Source: an uncultured Bacilli bacterium (GTDB lineage Bacteria; Bacillota_I; Bacilli_A; RF39; UBA660). From it: 6,508 bases of DNA. The translations under genes were made by a program, and so were the position numbers. The number at the start of each line of letters is the position of its first letter. Position 1 is the first letter of the stretch. Location of the stretch: contig CALVKV010000076.1 in the NCBI GenBank assembly GCA_944333305.1, positions 1 to 6,508 on the forward strand, in the 5' to 3' direction. Positions 1 to 6,089 of this stretch are shown in pieces. The notes under the pieces are model-generated. The model had not been told where the DNA came from and ran no database searches. It saw only the letters and a program-made list of their open reading frames with translations.

Positions 1-79
1 TAGGAGTATAATCATAATCAAAGTTTTGATAAGGTGGGTCAGTACTTTGATTAGGATAAGTCTCATAATTATTATTCAT
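1..79 (-). CDS. N-terminal fragment of an unidentified protein downstream of the PBP gene
   Basis: An ATG at 79-77 on the minus strand opens a frame that stays open to the window edge (26 codons). AGAGG at 92-88 lies 8 nt upstream as a well-placed ribosome binding site. The visible peptide begins MNNNYETYPNQS and is a low-complexity run of Asn, Tyr, Asp, Gln, Pro and Thr with almost no aliphatic residues, so it is probably a disordered leader before a folded or membrane domain that lies outside the window. The PBP gene ends 47 bp upstream on the same strand, with no terminator-like hairpin between them, so co-transcription is likely. Nothing visible identifies a family. The start is well supported; the function is unknown. 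Confidence 0.6.
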   Translation of the reverse strand, partial: MNNNYETYPNQSTDPPYQNFDYDYTP

Positions 80-126
80 AAAATCATCCTCTCAAAGTAA
101 TTCTATGAACAAAAATTTAAATTATA

Positions 127-2088
127 CTAATTACTACTAGTATTTTCACTAATCTCATCAAAAACAGGATCATCTTCACTAGGCTCAGTACCTTTAACAT
201 AATATTCAATGATTTTTTTCTCATCACTATCAACAGCAGGTTTTCCAGTAATAGGATTAACTAAAACACCAACTACATTTTCCGGTTGTTCATACCAAGC
301 TTCATCTTTATCCGCCATATAGTTTTCCATAGTATTTAACCAAATATTTTGAGCATATTTATATTCACTAGATTCTAATTCTCTACTATCGTCATAACCA
401 CACCAGACGGCCGTTACAATATCTTTATTATAACCGATATACCAGTTATCAGTATTAGTAGTACCACTTTTCAAAGCATATTTATGAGTCATTCTACTAG
501 CAAGATTAACAGCAGTAGGATAGTTATAATCAATAAAATTAGCATCGTAAGTAGCTGTCAATAAATTACTTAATATAAAAGTTAAGCTAGAGTTCAAAAT
601 AAGTTCTTTTTCTTCATCCGCTTCATATAAAACATTTCCCTCTTTATCTACAACTTTTGTAATAAAATGTGGTGATACTTTATATCCTTCATTAGCAAAA
701 GCAGAGTATGCTCCAGCCATTTCTAACATACCTATTTCACTAGTACCAAGAGCAAGAGAAGGTACCTCATCAAGCTTAGAAGTAATTCCCAATCTTTTAG
801 CCATATCAACAAGTGTATCTTCTCCTAAAAACATATGTGTCTTAACAGCATAAATATTTTCAGAATAAGCGATTGCAGTAGCCATAGAAATAGGCTTATT
901 TCCATAAGTTCCATTATAGTTCTGTGGAGAATAAGTTTGATCATTATTAAATGTGAATGTTGTCTCTTCACTAGTGAAAGTAGTAGAAGCAGTAAAACCG
1001 TTTTCTAGCGCTGCATAATATAAAAATGCTTTCATTGTAGAGCCAACTTGTCTTTTAGCATCTGTCGCTCTATTAAACTCAGATTCATTATAGTTTTTTC
1101 CACCAACTAAAGCAATAACTCTACCAGTATTAGGATCCATCATAACACTAGCCGTTTCTAAAATACTGTCAGGCATTGTATTTTTTACAGTATCCTCTAA
1201 TTCTTTTTGAGCATCCATATCAAGACTAGTATAAATTTTAAGACCTCCAGTTTCTAAAAAAGATTCAGGAATCTCATCTAAACCTTGCAATTCTTCTATA
1301 ACAGCATCTTGATAGTACATAACACTTTCTAATCTTTCCTCTTCTTCCTCTCCCACAAATTTTAACTCTTCATCAAGAGCTTTATTATATTCAGCTTCAC
1401 TAATAACCCCATCATCATACATACTCTTTAAAATCATCTGTTGTCTTTCTGTCGCCTTCTCTAAATCAACAAAAGGAGAATAATTACTAGGAGACTTAGG
1501 AATACCAGTAAGCATAGCAGCCTCTGCCAAAGTTAAATCTTTAGCACTCTTTCCAAAATAATACTTACTAGCAGTCTCTATTCCATATTTACCATGTCCA
1601 TAATTAATAGTATTTAAATATCCTTCTAATATCTCATCTTTACTATAGTGAGACTCTATTTCTATTGTATACCACATTTCATCCCATTTTCTTTGCCAAG
1701 TCTTATCAAAATCTAAAAATAAGTTTTTAGCATATTGTTGAGTAATAGTACTTGCCCCTTGACTAGTAGTACCACTAGTTATATTAACAAAAAGTGCCTT
1801 TAATATTCTTAAATAGTCAAAGCCAATATGATTATAAAAATTCTTATCTTCAGTATTTATAGTCGCTTCCACTAAATAAGGTGATATATCATCAAGACTA
1901 ATCCATTCTCTTGATCCACTTCCTTGAAAAAAAACCTCATTATCTTTATCAAAAAGCATAAAACTATTAGCATTCTTAATCTCTATCTTAGGACTTAACT
2001 TAGCATAAGTATAGACACATACATTTCCAATAATAAAAATTGCTATAAGAATTATAAATATTTTTAAACACTTTTTAAACACTTTCAT
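127..2088 (-). CDS. Class A penicillin-binding protein (PBP1A-like bifunctional glycosyltransferase/transpeptidase)
   Basis: This 653-residue enzyme polymerises lipid II into glycan strands and cross-links the stem peptides on the outer face of the membrane. One N-terminal membrane anchor (about 8-29) follows a Lys-rich cytoplasmic tip. The GT51 glycosyltransferase domain spans about 60-235: TEDKNFYNHIGFD with the expected catalytic Glu80, GASTITQQYAKNLFL (111-125), the RKxxE motif at 133-137, and EGYLNTINYGHGKYGI followed by AEAAMLTGIPKSPSNYSPF (188-206). A Glu-rich linker (about 246-254) leads to the transpeptidase domain with all three active-site motifs: STMK (350-353, nucleophile Ser350), SEN (409-411) and KSGTTN (540-545, Ser in place of the common KTG Thr). 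The acidic tail, about 630-653, shows no recognised domain. A GTG nine bases further upstream lies inside the ribosome binding site, so I use the ATG at 2088. The gene is divergent from the DUF1934-argS operon and is intact. Family assignment is very secure; which PBP1 paralogue is not. Confidence 0.96.
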   Translation of the reverse strand: MKVFKKCLKIFIILIAIFIIGNVCVYTYAKLSPKIEIKNANSFMLFDKDNEVFFQGSGSREWISLDDISPYLVEATINTEDKNFYNHIGFDYLRILKALFVNITSGTTSQGASTITQQYAKNLFLDFDKTWQRKWDEMWYTIEIESHYSKDEILEGYLNTINYGHGKYGIETASKYYFGKSAKDLTLAEAAMLTGIPKSPSNYSPFVDLEKATERQQMILKSMYDDGVISEAEYNKALDEELKFVGEEEEERLESVMYYQDAVIEELQGLDEIPESFLETGGLKIYTSLDMDAQKELEDTVKNTMPDSILETASVMMDPNTGRVIALVGGKNYNESEFNRATDAKRQVGSTMKAFLYYAALENGFTASTTFTSEETTFTFNNDQTYSPQNYNGTYGNKPISMATAIAYSENIYAVKTHMFLGEDTLVDMAKRLGITSKLDEVPSLALGTSEIGMLEMAGAYSAFANEGYKVSPHFITKVVDKEGNVLYEADEEKELILNSSLTFILSNLLTATYDANFIDYNYPTAVNLASRMTHKYALKSGTTNTDNWYIGYNKDIVTAVWCGYDDSRELESSEYKYAQNIWLNTMENYMADKDEAWYEQPENVVGVLVNPITGKPAVDSDEKKIIEYYVKGTEPSEDDPVFDEISENTSSN

Positions 2089-2094
2089 ATATAT

Positions 2095-2099
2095 CACCT
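2095..2099 (-). promoter_or_regulatory. Ribosome binding site fixing the PBP start
   Basis: On the minus strand AGGTG (2099-2095) sits 6 nt before the ATG at 2088. The alternative GTG start (2097-2095) is part of this AGGTG and has no separate Shine-Dalgarno sequence at a usable distance, so it is rejected as the start codon. Confidence 0.75.
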
Positions 2100-2116
2100 A
2101 ATTTTAGTAATACCCA

Positions 2117-2162
2117 AAAAAAGCTAGTTAAAACAAAGAAGTTGTAACTTGCCAGCTTTTTT
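2117..2162. repeat. Long imperfect inverted repeat (bidirectional terminator-like hairpin) between divergent genes
   Basis: AAAAAAGCT (2117-2125) pairs with AGCTTTTTT (2154-2162). Inside, AGTTA (2126-2130) pairs with TAACT (2145-2149) and AAC (2132-2134) with GTT (2141-2143). This leaves a 4-nt bulge (2150-2153), one A/G mismatch and a 6-nt loop, for 17 pairs in all. The A-tract and T-tract flanks give it the shape of a bidirectional intrinsic terminator, yet it lies between two genes that start here rather than end. It overlaps the rightward promoter at 2142-2170, whose transcript would begin beyond the hairpin. It could be an operator, a barrier against antisense transcription, or a relic of an earlier gene order. 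The pairing is read directly; the role is inference. Confidence 0.55.
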
Positions 2163-2170
2163 GTTATAAT
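2142..2170 (+). promoter_or_regulatory. Promoter of the DUF1934-DUF1016-argS operon
   Basis: A perfect -10 TATAAT at 2165-2170 is preceded by TG at 2162-2163 (extended -10, TGnTATAAT). A 17-nt spacer separates it from a -35 TTGTAA at 2142-2147 (4 of 6 matches to the vegetative consensus). Transcription would start near 2177, giving a leader of only about 20 nt before the ATG at 2197, with GGAG at 2185-2188 as ribosome binding site. The short leader leaves no room for a T-box or riboswitch ahead of argS. The promoter overlaps the right arm and loop-side part of the inverted repeat at 2117-2162. Confidence 0.75.
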
Positions 2171-2196
2171 CGTAGCAGAAAAAAGGAGAAATCTTT

Positions 2197-2559
2197 ATGA
2201 AGGATATATTTATAAAAGCTAAAATAAAAAATAAAGATGAAGAATTATTTTATGAAGGTAAAGGAATACTAGATGATGAGAAAAATCTAATTCAATATCA
2301 AGATGACAAAGCTGTTTTAACTATTTTTCTTGATGATAATATTATGCTACGAGAAACAGAAGATACTATTTTAAGTTATAAGTTTATCTCAAATGAGAAA
2401 ACTAATTTTGAAGTATTTTTAAAAGACTTAAAACAAACAGGTTTTGTTCCCATGCAAACATTTAATATAAATAAAGATAATACTACTTATGAAGTTATAT
2501 ATCAAATAGAGGGTAATGACTTTAAACATGAATTTAAAGTAGAATGGAGAGTGTTGTAA
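2197..2559 (+). CDS. DUF1934 (YwiB-like) beta-barrel protein
   Basis: This 120-residue soluble protein has no signal peptide or membrane segment. It is an alternation of short beta-type strands, as in the DUF1934/YwiB family, whose members are lipocalin-like barrels of unknown function. Features that fit are an early FYEGKG strand (about 18-23), DNIMLRETEDTILSYKF (47-63, where the family has an 'L.R.G...' strand pair), the FISNEKTNF turn, and the closing strands TTYEVIYQIEGNDFKHEFKVEW (96-117). The start is ATG at 2197 with GGAG 8 nt upstream. Placement two genes ahead of argS supports the call, because DUF1934 genes commonly lie just upstream of argS in Gram-positive bacteria (recalled, not searched). 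It is the first gene of the rightward operon and is slightly shorter than the roughly 140 residues usual for the family. No biochemical role can be stated. The assignment rests on pattern plus synteny, not a strong motif. Confidence 0.72.
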   Translation: MKDIFIKAKIKNKDEELFYEGKGILDDEKNLIQYQDDKAVLTIFLDDNIMLRETEDTILSYKFISNEKTNFEVFLKDLKQTGFVPMQTFNINKDNTTYEVIYQIEGNDFKHEFKVEWRVL

Positions 2560-2567
2560 TATTTTAA

Positions 2568-2576
2568 AGAGGAGGA
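2568..2576 (+). promoter_or_regulatory. Ribosome binding site fixing the DUF1016 start
   Basis: AGAGGAGGA (2568-2576), a near-perfect Shine-Dalgarno sequence, has its GGAGG (2571-2575) 7 nt before ATG 2583. The alternative TTG at 2577 abuts the motif with no spacing, so it is not a credible start. Confidence 0.8.
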
Positions 2577-2582
2577 TTGCTC

Positions 2583-3587
2583 ATGCAAAGCCTAATAACT
2601 AATAAAAAAATAATAGAAGATATAAAAGAAGTAATTGTAAATAGTAGGCAAAAAGTTGCTTATGAAGTAAATAATACAATGTTACTAGCATATTGGAACG
2701 TTGGAAAAATAATAGTAGAAAACGAACAAAACGGTAATATAAAAGCCGAATATGGGAAACAAGTAATGAAAGAACTATCAAAAGAATTAAGAAAAATATT
2801 AGGTTCTGGTTTTTCAGTTAGTAATTTATTTAATATGCGTAGATTTTATATAACATATCCAAAATTCCAGACACTGTCTGGAAAATTAAGCTGGTCACAC
2901 TATTGTGAACTATTAAGCATTGAAAATATAGATGAAAGAAATTTTTATGAAAAGGAATGTATAAACTCTAACTGGAGTGTTAGGGAGCTTAAAAGACAAA
3001 TAGATACTTCATTATTTGAAAGATTATTATTGTCTGAAGGCAAGAGTAATAAAGAAAAAGTATATACTCTTTCAAAGGAAGGACAAACATTAAGTGTACC
3101 CGAAGATATATTGAAAGAACCATATGTATTTGAATTTTTAAACTTAAAAGAACCTAAACCACTTTTAGAAAAAGATTTAGAAAGAAAACTAGTGAAACAT
3201 ATGGAAGATTTTTTGCTTGAACTTGGTAAAGGTTTTATGTTTGTTGGTACACAACAAAGAATAACTCTTGGAAATACTCACTATTATGTTGATATGGTAT
3301 TTTACAATAAAATATTAAAATGTTATGTTCTTATTGATTTAAAAATAGGAAAAATGAAACCAGAATATGCTGGGCAAATGAATATGTACTTGAATTACTA
3401 CGACTCTGAAATAAATGATGAGTATGATAATAAACCAATAGGAATAATACTTTGCAAAGGCAAAAAGGAAATAGATATGGAATATGCTTTAGGAGGACTA
3501 TCAAATAATATTTTCGCTTCGACATATACATATTATATTCCTAATAAAGAACAGTTAATAAGTGAAGTTGAAAAAGTATTAGATTAA
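2583..3587 (+). CDS. DUF1016 (YhcG-type) PD-(D/E)XK nuclease
   Basis: The protein has 334 residues in two domains, close to the family's usual length. The DUF1016 N-terminal helical domain (about 10-150) shows NNTMLLAYWNVGKII, GFSVSNLFNMRRFY (76-89), LSWSHYCELLSIEN and the WSVRELKRQI helix ending the domain. The C-terminal PD-(D/E)XK nuclease domain (about 190-330) has Glu200 (in LERKL), Asp237 (YYVDMVFYN) and the D-x-K signature Asp252-Leu-Lys254 (VLIDLKIGK), then PEYAGQMNMYLNYYD (260-274) and the conserved PIGIILCKGK strand. All expected catalytic positions are present, so an active metal-dependent DNA nuclease is likely. Related genes occur beside type I restriction-modification loci and in mobile or defence regions, but their role is not settled. 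Here there is no hsd gene; the gene lies 23 bp after DUF1934 and 21 bp before argS, apparently co-transcribed with them. It is intact, without base composition plainly unlike its neighbours. Confidence 0.92.
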   Translation: MQSLITNKKIIEDIKEVIVNSRQKVAYEVNNTMLLAYWNVGKIIVENEQNGNIKAEYGKQVMKELSKELRKILGSGFSVSNLFNMRRFYITYPKFQTLSGKLSWSHYCELLSIENIDERNFYEKECINSNWSVRELKRQIDTSLFERLLLSEGKSNKEKVYTLSKEGQTLSVPEDILKEPYVFEFLNLKEPKPLLEKDLERKLVKHMEDFLLELGKGFMFVGTQQRITLGNTHYYVDMVFYNKILKCYVLIDLKIGKMKPEYAGQMNMYLNYYDSEINDEYDNKPIGIILCKGKKEIDMEYALGGLSNNIFASTYTYYIPNKEQLISEVEKVLD

Positions 3588-3608
3588 AAAATAAAAAAGG
3601 AGGACATT

Positions 3609-5351
3609 ATGAATTTTTTAAATACTGTTGAAAAAGATATATTAAATAAGTTTAAGGAAAATAACATTCCAATAGAAGAAGTTAAACTTTTAACAAGTAG
3701 TAAAAAAGAGTTGGGCGATTATCAAATTAATGATGCCATGAAGCTTGCCAAAGTAATGCATAAATCTCCAAGAGATATTGCAGAAGAACTGGTTAAATGT
3801 TTAGAAGAAACAGGATACTTCAAAGATATTAATATCGCTGGTGCTGGTTTTATTAACCTAAGTTTTAAAGATGAGTTATTAACAGAATATGTGGAAAAAC
3901 TTATAAATGATTCCACAAAAGATGTGGAAAAACTTAACGAAGACAGAATTATCATTGACTATGGTGGTGCCAACATTGCTAAAACTCTTCATGTAGGACA
4001 CCTAAGAAGTGCCAATATTGGAGAAGCTTTAAAACGTCTTGCCAAACATCTTGGTAAAGAAGTAATATCAGATGTCCACTTTGGTGATATTGGACGTCAG
4101 TCTGGAATGGTAATCTATGAGATAAAACAAAGATACCCTAATCTTAACTATTTTAGTGGAAAAGAAGAACCAACTTGGGATGAGTTACCTATCACAGGAA
4201 AAGACTTAGAAGAAATATATCCTGCTGCAAGTATAAAAGCTAAAGAAAACGAAGAGATAATGGATGAAGTAAGAGAAATAACTGCTAACTTAGAATCAGG
4301 TAAAAATAAAGGTTATGTCGCTCTTTGGGATAAAATAAAAGAGATATCTATTAAAGATATAAAAAATATTTATAAAGAAATAAATACAGATTTTGATTTA
4401 TGGGAAGGAGAAAGTGATGCTTTTCCTTACATAAAAGAAACTATTGATACTATGGAAAAATCTGGCTATTTAATAGAAAGTGAAGGAGCCAAAATAGTTG
4501 AGGTAATAGAAGAAGATGATAAAGCTCCTATGCCTCCTTTAGTTGTTATTAAAAGTAATGGCGCAACTCTTTATGCTACAAGAGAACTAGCTACTATCAC
4601 TTCACGTATGAAAAGATTTAATCCTAAAGAAATATGGTATATAGTAGATATGCGTCAAGGATTATACTTTGAACAAGTATTTAGAGCATCCTATAAAACA
4701 GGACTTGTCTCTAAAGATACAGTTTTAGAGTATTATGGTTTTGGAACAATGAATGGAACTGATGGTAAACCATTTAAAACAAGAGATGGTAATGCTGCTA
4801 CTTTAAAAAGTTTAATAGAAAGCGTTAAAGAAGAAATACTTACTCATATGAATAAAGATATTGATAATAAAGAAGAAATCTCTGAAAAAATCGCTATCGC
4901 TGCGATTAAATATGCTGACTTCTTACCTAATAGAACAACAGACTATATCTTTGAACCTAGTAAATTTATTGATGTAGAAGGAAAAACTGGTCCATACATT
5001 TTATATAACACTATTAGAATGAAATCTATCTTGAATAAAGCAGAAGAACAAGGTATAAACTATAATAACTACTATAATAAACCAACAGATACTGAAAAAG
5101 AAATAATCCTTTTATTAATGGAGAAGAATAACATTTTACATAAAGCTTATAATAATAAAGATTTAAGTTCTATAGCAGATTACCTTTACAACTTGACAAG
5201 TTTATTCAGTAGATTTTATGAGGCAAATCACATCTTAACAGAAAGTGATGAAAAAGTAAGAGAAAGTTGGCTTACTTTAACAAAATTAGTTAAAGAAACT
5301 AATGAAGAATTACTTGATATTCTTGCAATTGAAGTACCAGAAAAAATGTAA
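3609..5351 (+). CDS. argS: Arginyl-tRNA synthetase
   Basis: This cytoplasmic class I synthetase charges tRNA-Arg with arginine using ATP. Its 580 residues are a full-length ArgRS. The N-terminal tRNA-binding extension (about 1-90) carries GDYQINDAMKLAK and the closing GAGFINLSF. The Rossmann catalytic domain begins at IIDYGGANIAKTLHVGHLRSA with the HIGH signature as HVGH (128-131). It continues through DVHFGDIGRQSGM and VDMRQGLYFEQVFRA. The KMSKS position is degenerate, GKPFKTRDG with P388-F-K-T-R392, as in E. coli and clostridial-type ArgRS rather than the KMSKR form I recall for B. subtilis. The helical anticodon-binding DALR domain (about 460-580) ends in the family-typical EVPEKM. The start is ATG 3609 with AAGGAGGA ending 4 nt upstream. 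It sits in a tight operon (21 bp after DUF1016, 16 bp before the membrane gene). No T-box leader precedes it, so arginine-responsive control is not visible. Confidence 0.98.
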   Translation: MNFLNTVEKDILNKFKENNIPIEEVKLLTSSKKELGDYQINDAMKLAKVMHKSPRDIAEELVKCLEETGYFKDINIAGAGFINLSFKDELLTEYVEKLINDSTKDVEKLNEDRIIIDYGGANIAKTLHVGHLRSANIGEALKRLAKHLGKEVISDVHFGDIGRQSGMVIYEIKQRYPNLNYFSGKEEPTWDELPITGKDLEEIYPAASIKAKENEEIMDEVREITANLESGKNKGYVALWDKIKEISIKDIKNIYKEINTDFDLWEGESDAFPYIKETIDTMEKSGYLIESEGAKIVEVIEEDDKAPMPPLVVIKSNGATLYATRELATITSRMKRFNPKEIWYIVDMRQGLYFEQVFRASYKTGLVSKDTVLEYYGFGTMNGTDGKPFKTRDGNAATLKSLIESVKEEILTHMNKDIDNKEEISEKIAIAAIKYADFLPNRTTDYIFEPSKFIDVEGKTGPYILYNTIRMKSILNKAEEQGINYNNYYNKPTDTEKEIILLLMEKNNILHKAYNNKDLSSIADYLYNLTSLFSRFYEANHILTESDEKVRESWLTLTKLVKETNEELLDILAIEVPEKM

Positions 5352-5367
5352 GAAGGAGTTTTAAATA

Positions 5368-5862
5368 ATGTCAATAAAATCTAAAAATAATATTATAATA
5401 ATTTTCAAAACCATATTACATATTTTAATATTTAGTATAGTTAGTTTCATAATATTTAATTTATCTTTTATTAATACCAAAAAAGTAGGCATAAGTACAG
5501 GTATTTTGTTTAGTAAAGAAATTTATGAAATTAATATTATAATATTTATAATATGTATAGCCGTTTTTATATTATTATATACATTTTTTTGGCAAGAGTA
5601 TCTAAAGAAAGATTTAAAACAATGTAAAGAAAATCATTGGAGTTTTATAATCATATTTACTACTATGTTTAGTATTTTCATGATTCTTGAATTTATAATA
5701 ATTATATTTACATTGGGGTTAGAAATAAGTTGGGGATTAGTCTCAAATTTTCCAGTTGATGTAATCTATTTAATTATATTTGTTTATCAACTACTTTTTC
5801 CTATATTTGATATAATACGAGATAAATTAAAGCAAAAGAAAAATAAAAAAGAGGTATTATAG
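5368..5862 (+). CDS. Unidentified four-helix integral membrane protein
   Basis: I do not recognise the family. The 164-residue protein is extremely rich in Ile, Phe and Leu with four predicted membrane helices: about 9-33, 54-75, 91-117 and 128-149. A basic N-terminus (KSK), a basic loop between helices 2 and 3 (KKDLKQCK, 80-87) and a Lys-rich tail (RDKLKQKKNKK, 151-161) suggest that both ends face the cytoplasm. His18, Glu108 and Asp131/Asp148 are polar residues in or near helices. No catalytic or transporter signature is visible. The start is ATG 5368 with GGAG (5355-5358) 9 nt upstream. It begins 16 bp after argS ends, so it probably shares that transcript, and it separates argS from rpoE, which are often close together. 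A short relic resembling its first 22 residues follows directly at 5864-5935, pointing to tandem duplication. The gene is clearly coding; its function is unknown. Confidence 0.8.
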   Translation: MSIKSKNNIIIIFKTILHILIFSIVSFIIFNLSFINTKKVGISTGILFSKEIYEINIIIFIICIAVFILLYTFFWQEYLKKDLKQCKENHWSFIIIFTTMFSIFMILEFIIIIFTLGLEISWGLVSNFPVDVIYLIIFVYQLLFPIFDIIRDKLKQKKNKKEVL

Positions 5863-5863
5863 T

Positions 5864-5935
5864 TTGCTATCATTCAAAACTAAAAGTAGAATAAAAGTTA
5901 TATTAAAACCTATTTTGCATATGTTAGCATATTAA
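5864..5935 (+). pseudogene. Decayed N-terminal relic of a second copy of the membrane protein
   Basis: A 23-codon frame from TTG 5864 to TAA 5933-5935 begins 1 bp after the membrane gene ends, with GAGG (5851-5854) 9 nt upstream. Aligned without gaps to residues 3-22 of that protein it has 9 of 20 identities, including KPILHML against KTILHIL; the matching DNA agrees at 43 of 63 positions (hand count). The similarity stops where the stop codon comes, in the middle of the first membrane helix, and I cannot follow it further in any frame. It is best read as the remaining 5' end of a tandem paralogue. A translated 23-residue peptide is possible but less likely. Confidence 0.5.
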
Positions 5936-5993
5936 TAATTGAAGTGTTAAATCAAAATTAATGTGTAAAAAAATATAAATATATAAAAAAGTA

Positions 5994-6022
5994 TTGCCTT
6001 TTATATAAAATCATGCTATAAG
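5994..6022 (+). promoter_or_regulatory. rpoE: Upstream candidate promoter for rpoE
   Basis: A -35 TTGCCT (5994-5999, 4 of 6) and a -10 TATAAG (6017-6022, 5 of 6) are separated by 17 nt, with TG at 6014-6015 making an extended -10. Transcription would start near 6029, giving a leader of about 60 nt. The surrounding DNA is so AT-rich that -10-like strings are common, so the spacing, the TG and the -35 carry the weight. Confidence 0.55.
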
Positions 6023-6036
6023 TTTATATGATTTAA

Positions 6037-6065
6037 TACACAAATAAAAAATTATTACATATAAT
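6037..6065 (+). promoter_or_regulatory. rpoE: Downstream candidate promoter for rpoE
   Basis: A perfect -10 TATAAT (6060-6065) lies 17 nt after TACACA (6037-6042, 4 of 6 matches to TTGACA). Transcription would start near 6072, just before the ribosome binding site GGAGG (6078-6082), leaving an 18-nt leader. It may act with or instead of the promoter at 5994-6022. Confidence 0.45.
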
Positions 6066-6089
6066 GTCTTAGCTATAGGAGGAATTTTT

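Noticed and set aside
2171..2196. T-box or riboswitch leader controlling argS
   Set aside because: The predicted leader of the operon is only about 20 nt, and the gap before argS itself is 21 bp, far too short for a T-box.
2599..2781. A 60-codon minus-strand open frame within the DUF1016 gene
   Set aside because: It lies wholly inside a gene with clear nuclease domains and is a Leu/Tyr/Phe-rich product typical of the reverse complement of an AT-rich coding strand.
3331..3531. A 66-codon minus-strand open frame within the 3' part of the DUF1016 gene
   Set aside because: It lies opposite the nuclease active-site region, with biased composition and no domain, so it is a shadow of the real gene.
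2560..3608. DUF1016 gene as cargo of a mobile element, from similar sequence at both junctions
   Set aside because: The only shared sequence at 2568-2576 and 3597-3604 is the Shine-Dalgarno motif, which is expected before any gene; there are no terminal inverted repeats, transposase or tRNA att site.
3722..3955. A 77-codon minus-strand open frame within argS
   Set aside because: It is the Ser/Leu-rich antisense of the ArgRS N-terminal domain with no support of its own.
6008..6034. AAATCA/TGATTT inverted repeat considered as a terminator of the argS transcript
   Set aside because: The stem is almost all A-T, no T-tract follows, and it coincides with the -10 region of a good promoter candidate.
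5936..6089. A further small gene or RNA in the gap before rpoE
   Set aside because: Minus-strand frames here are under 20 codons with no ribosome binding site, and the only structure is the weak A-T hairpin; the content is explained by promoters and AT-rich spacer.
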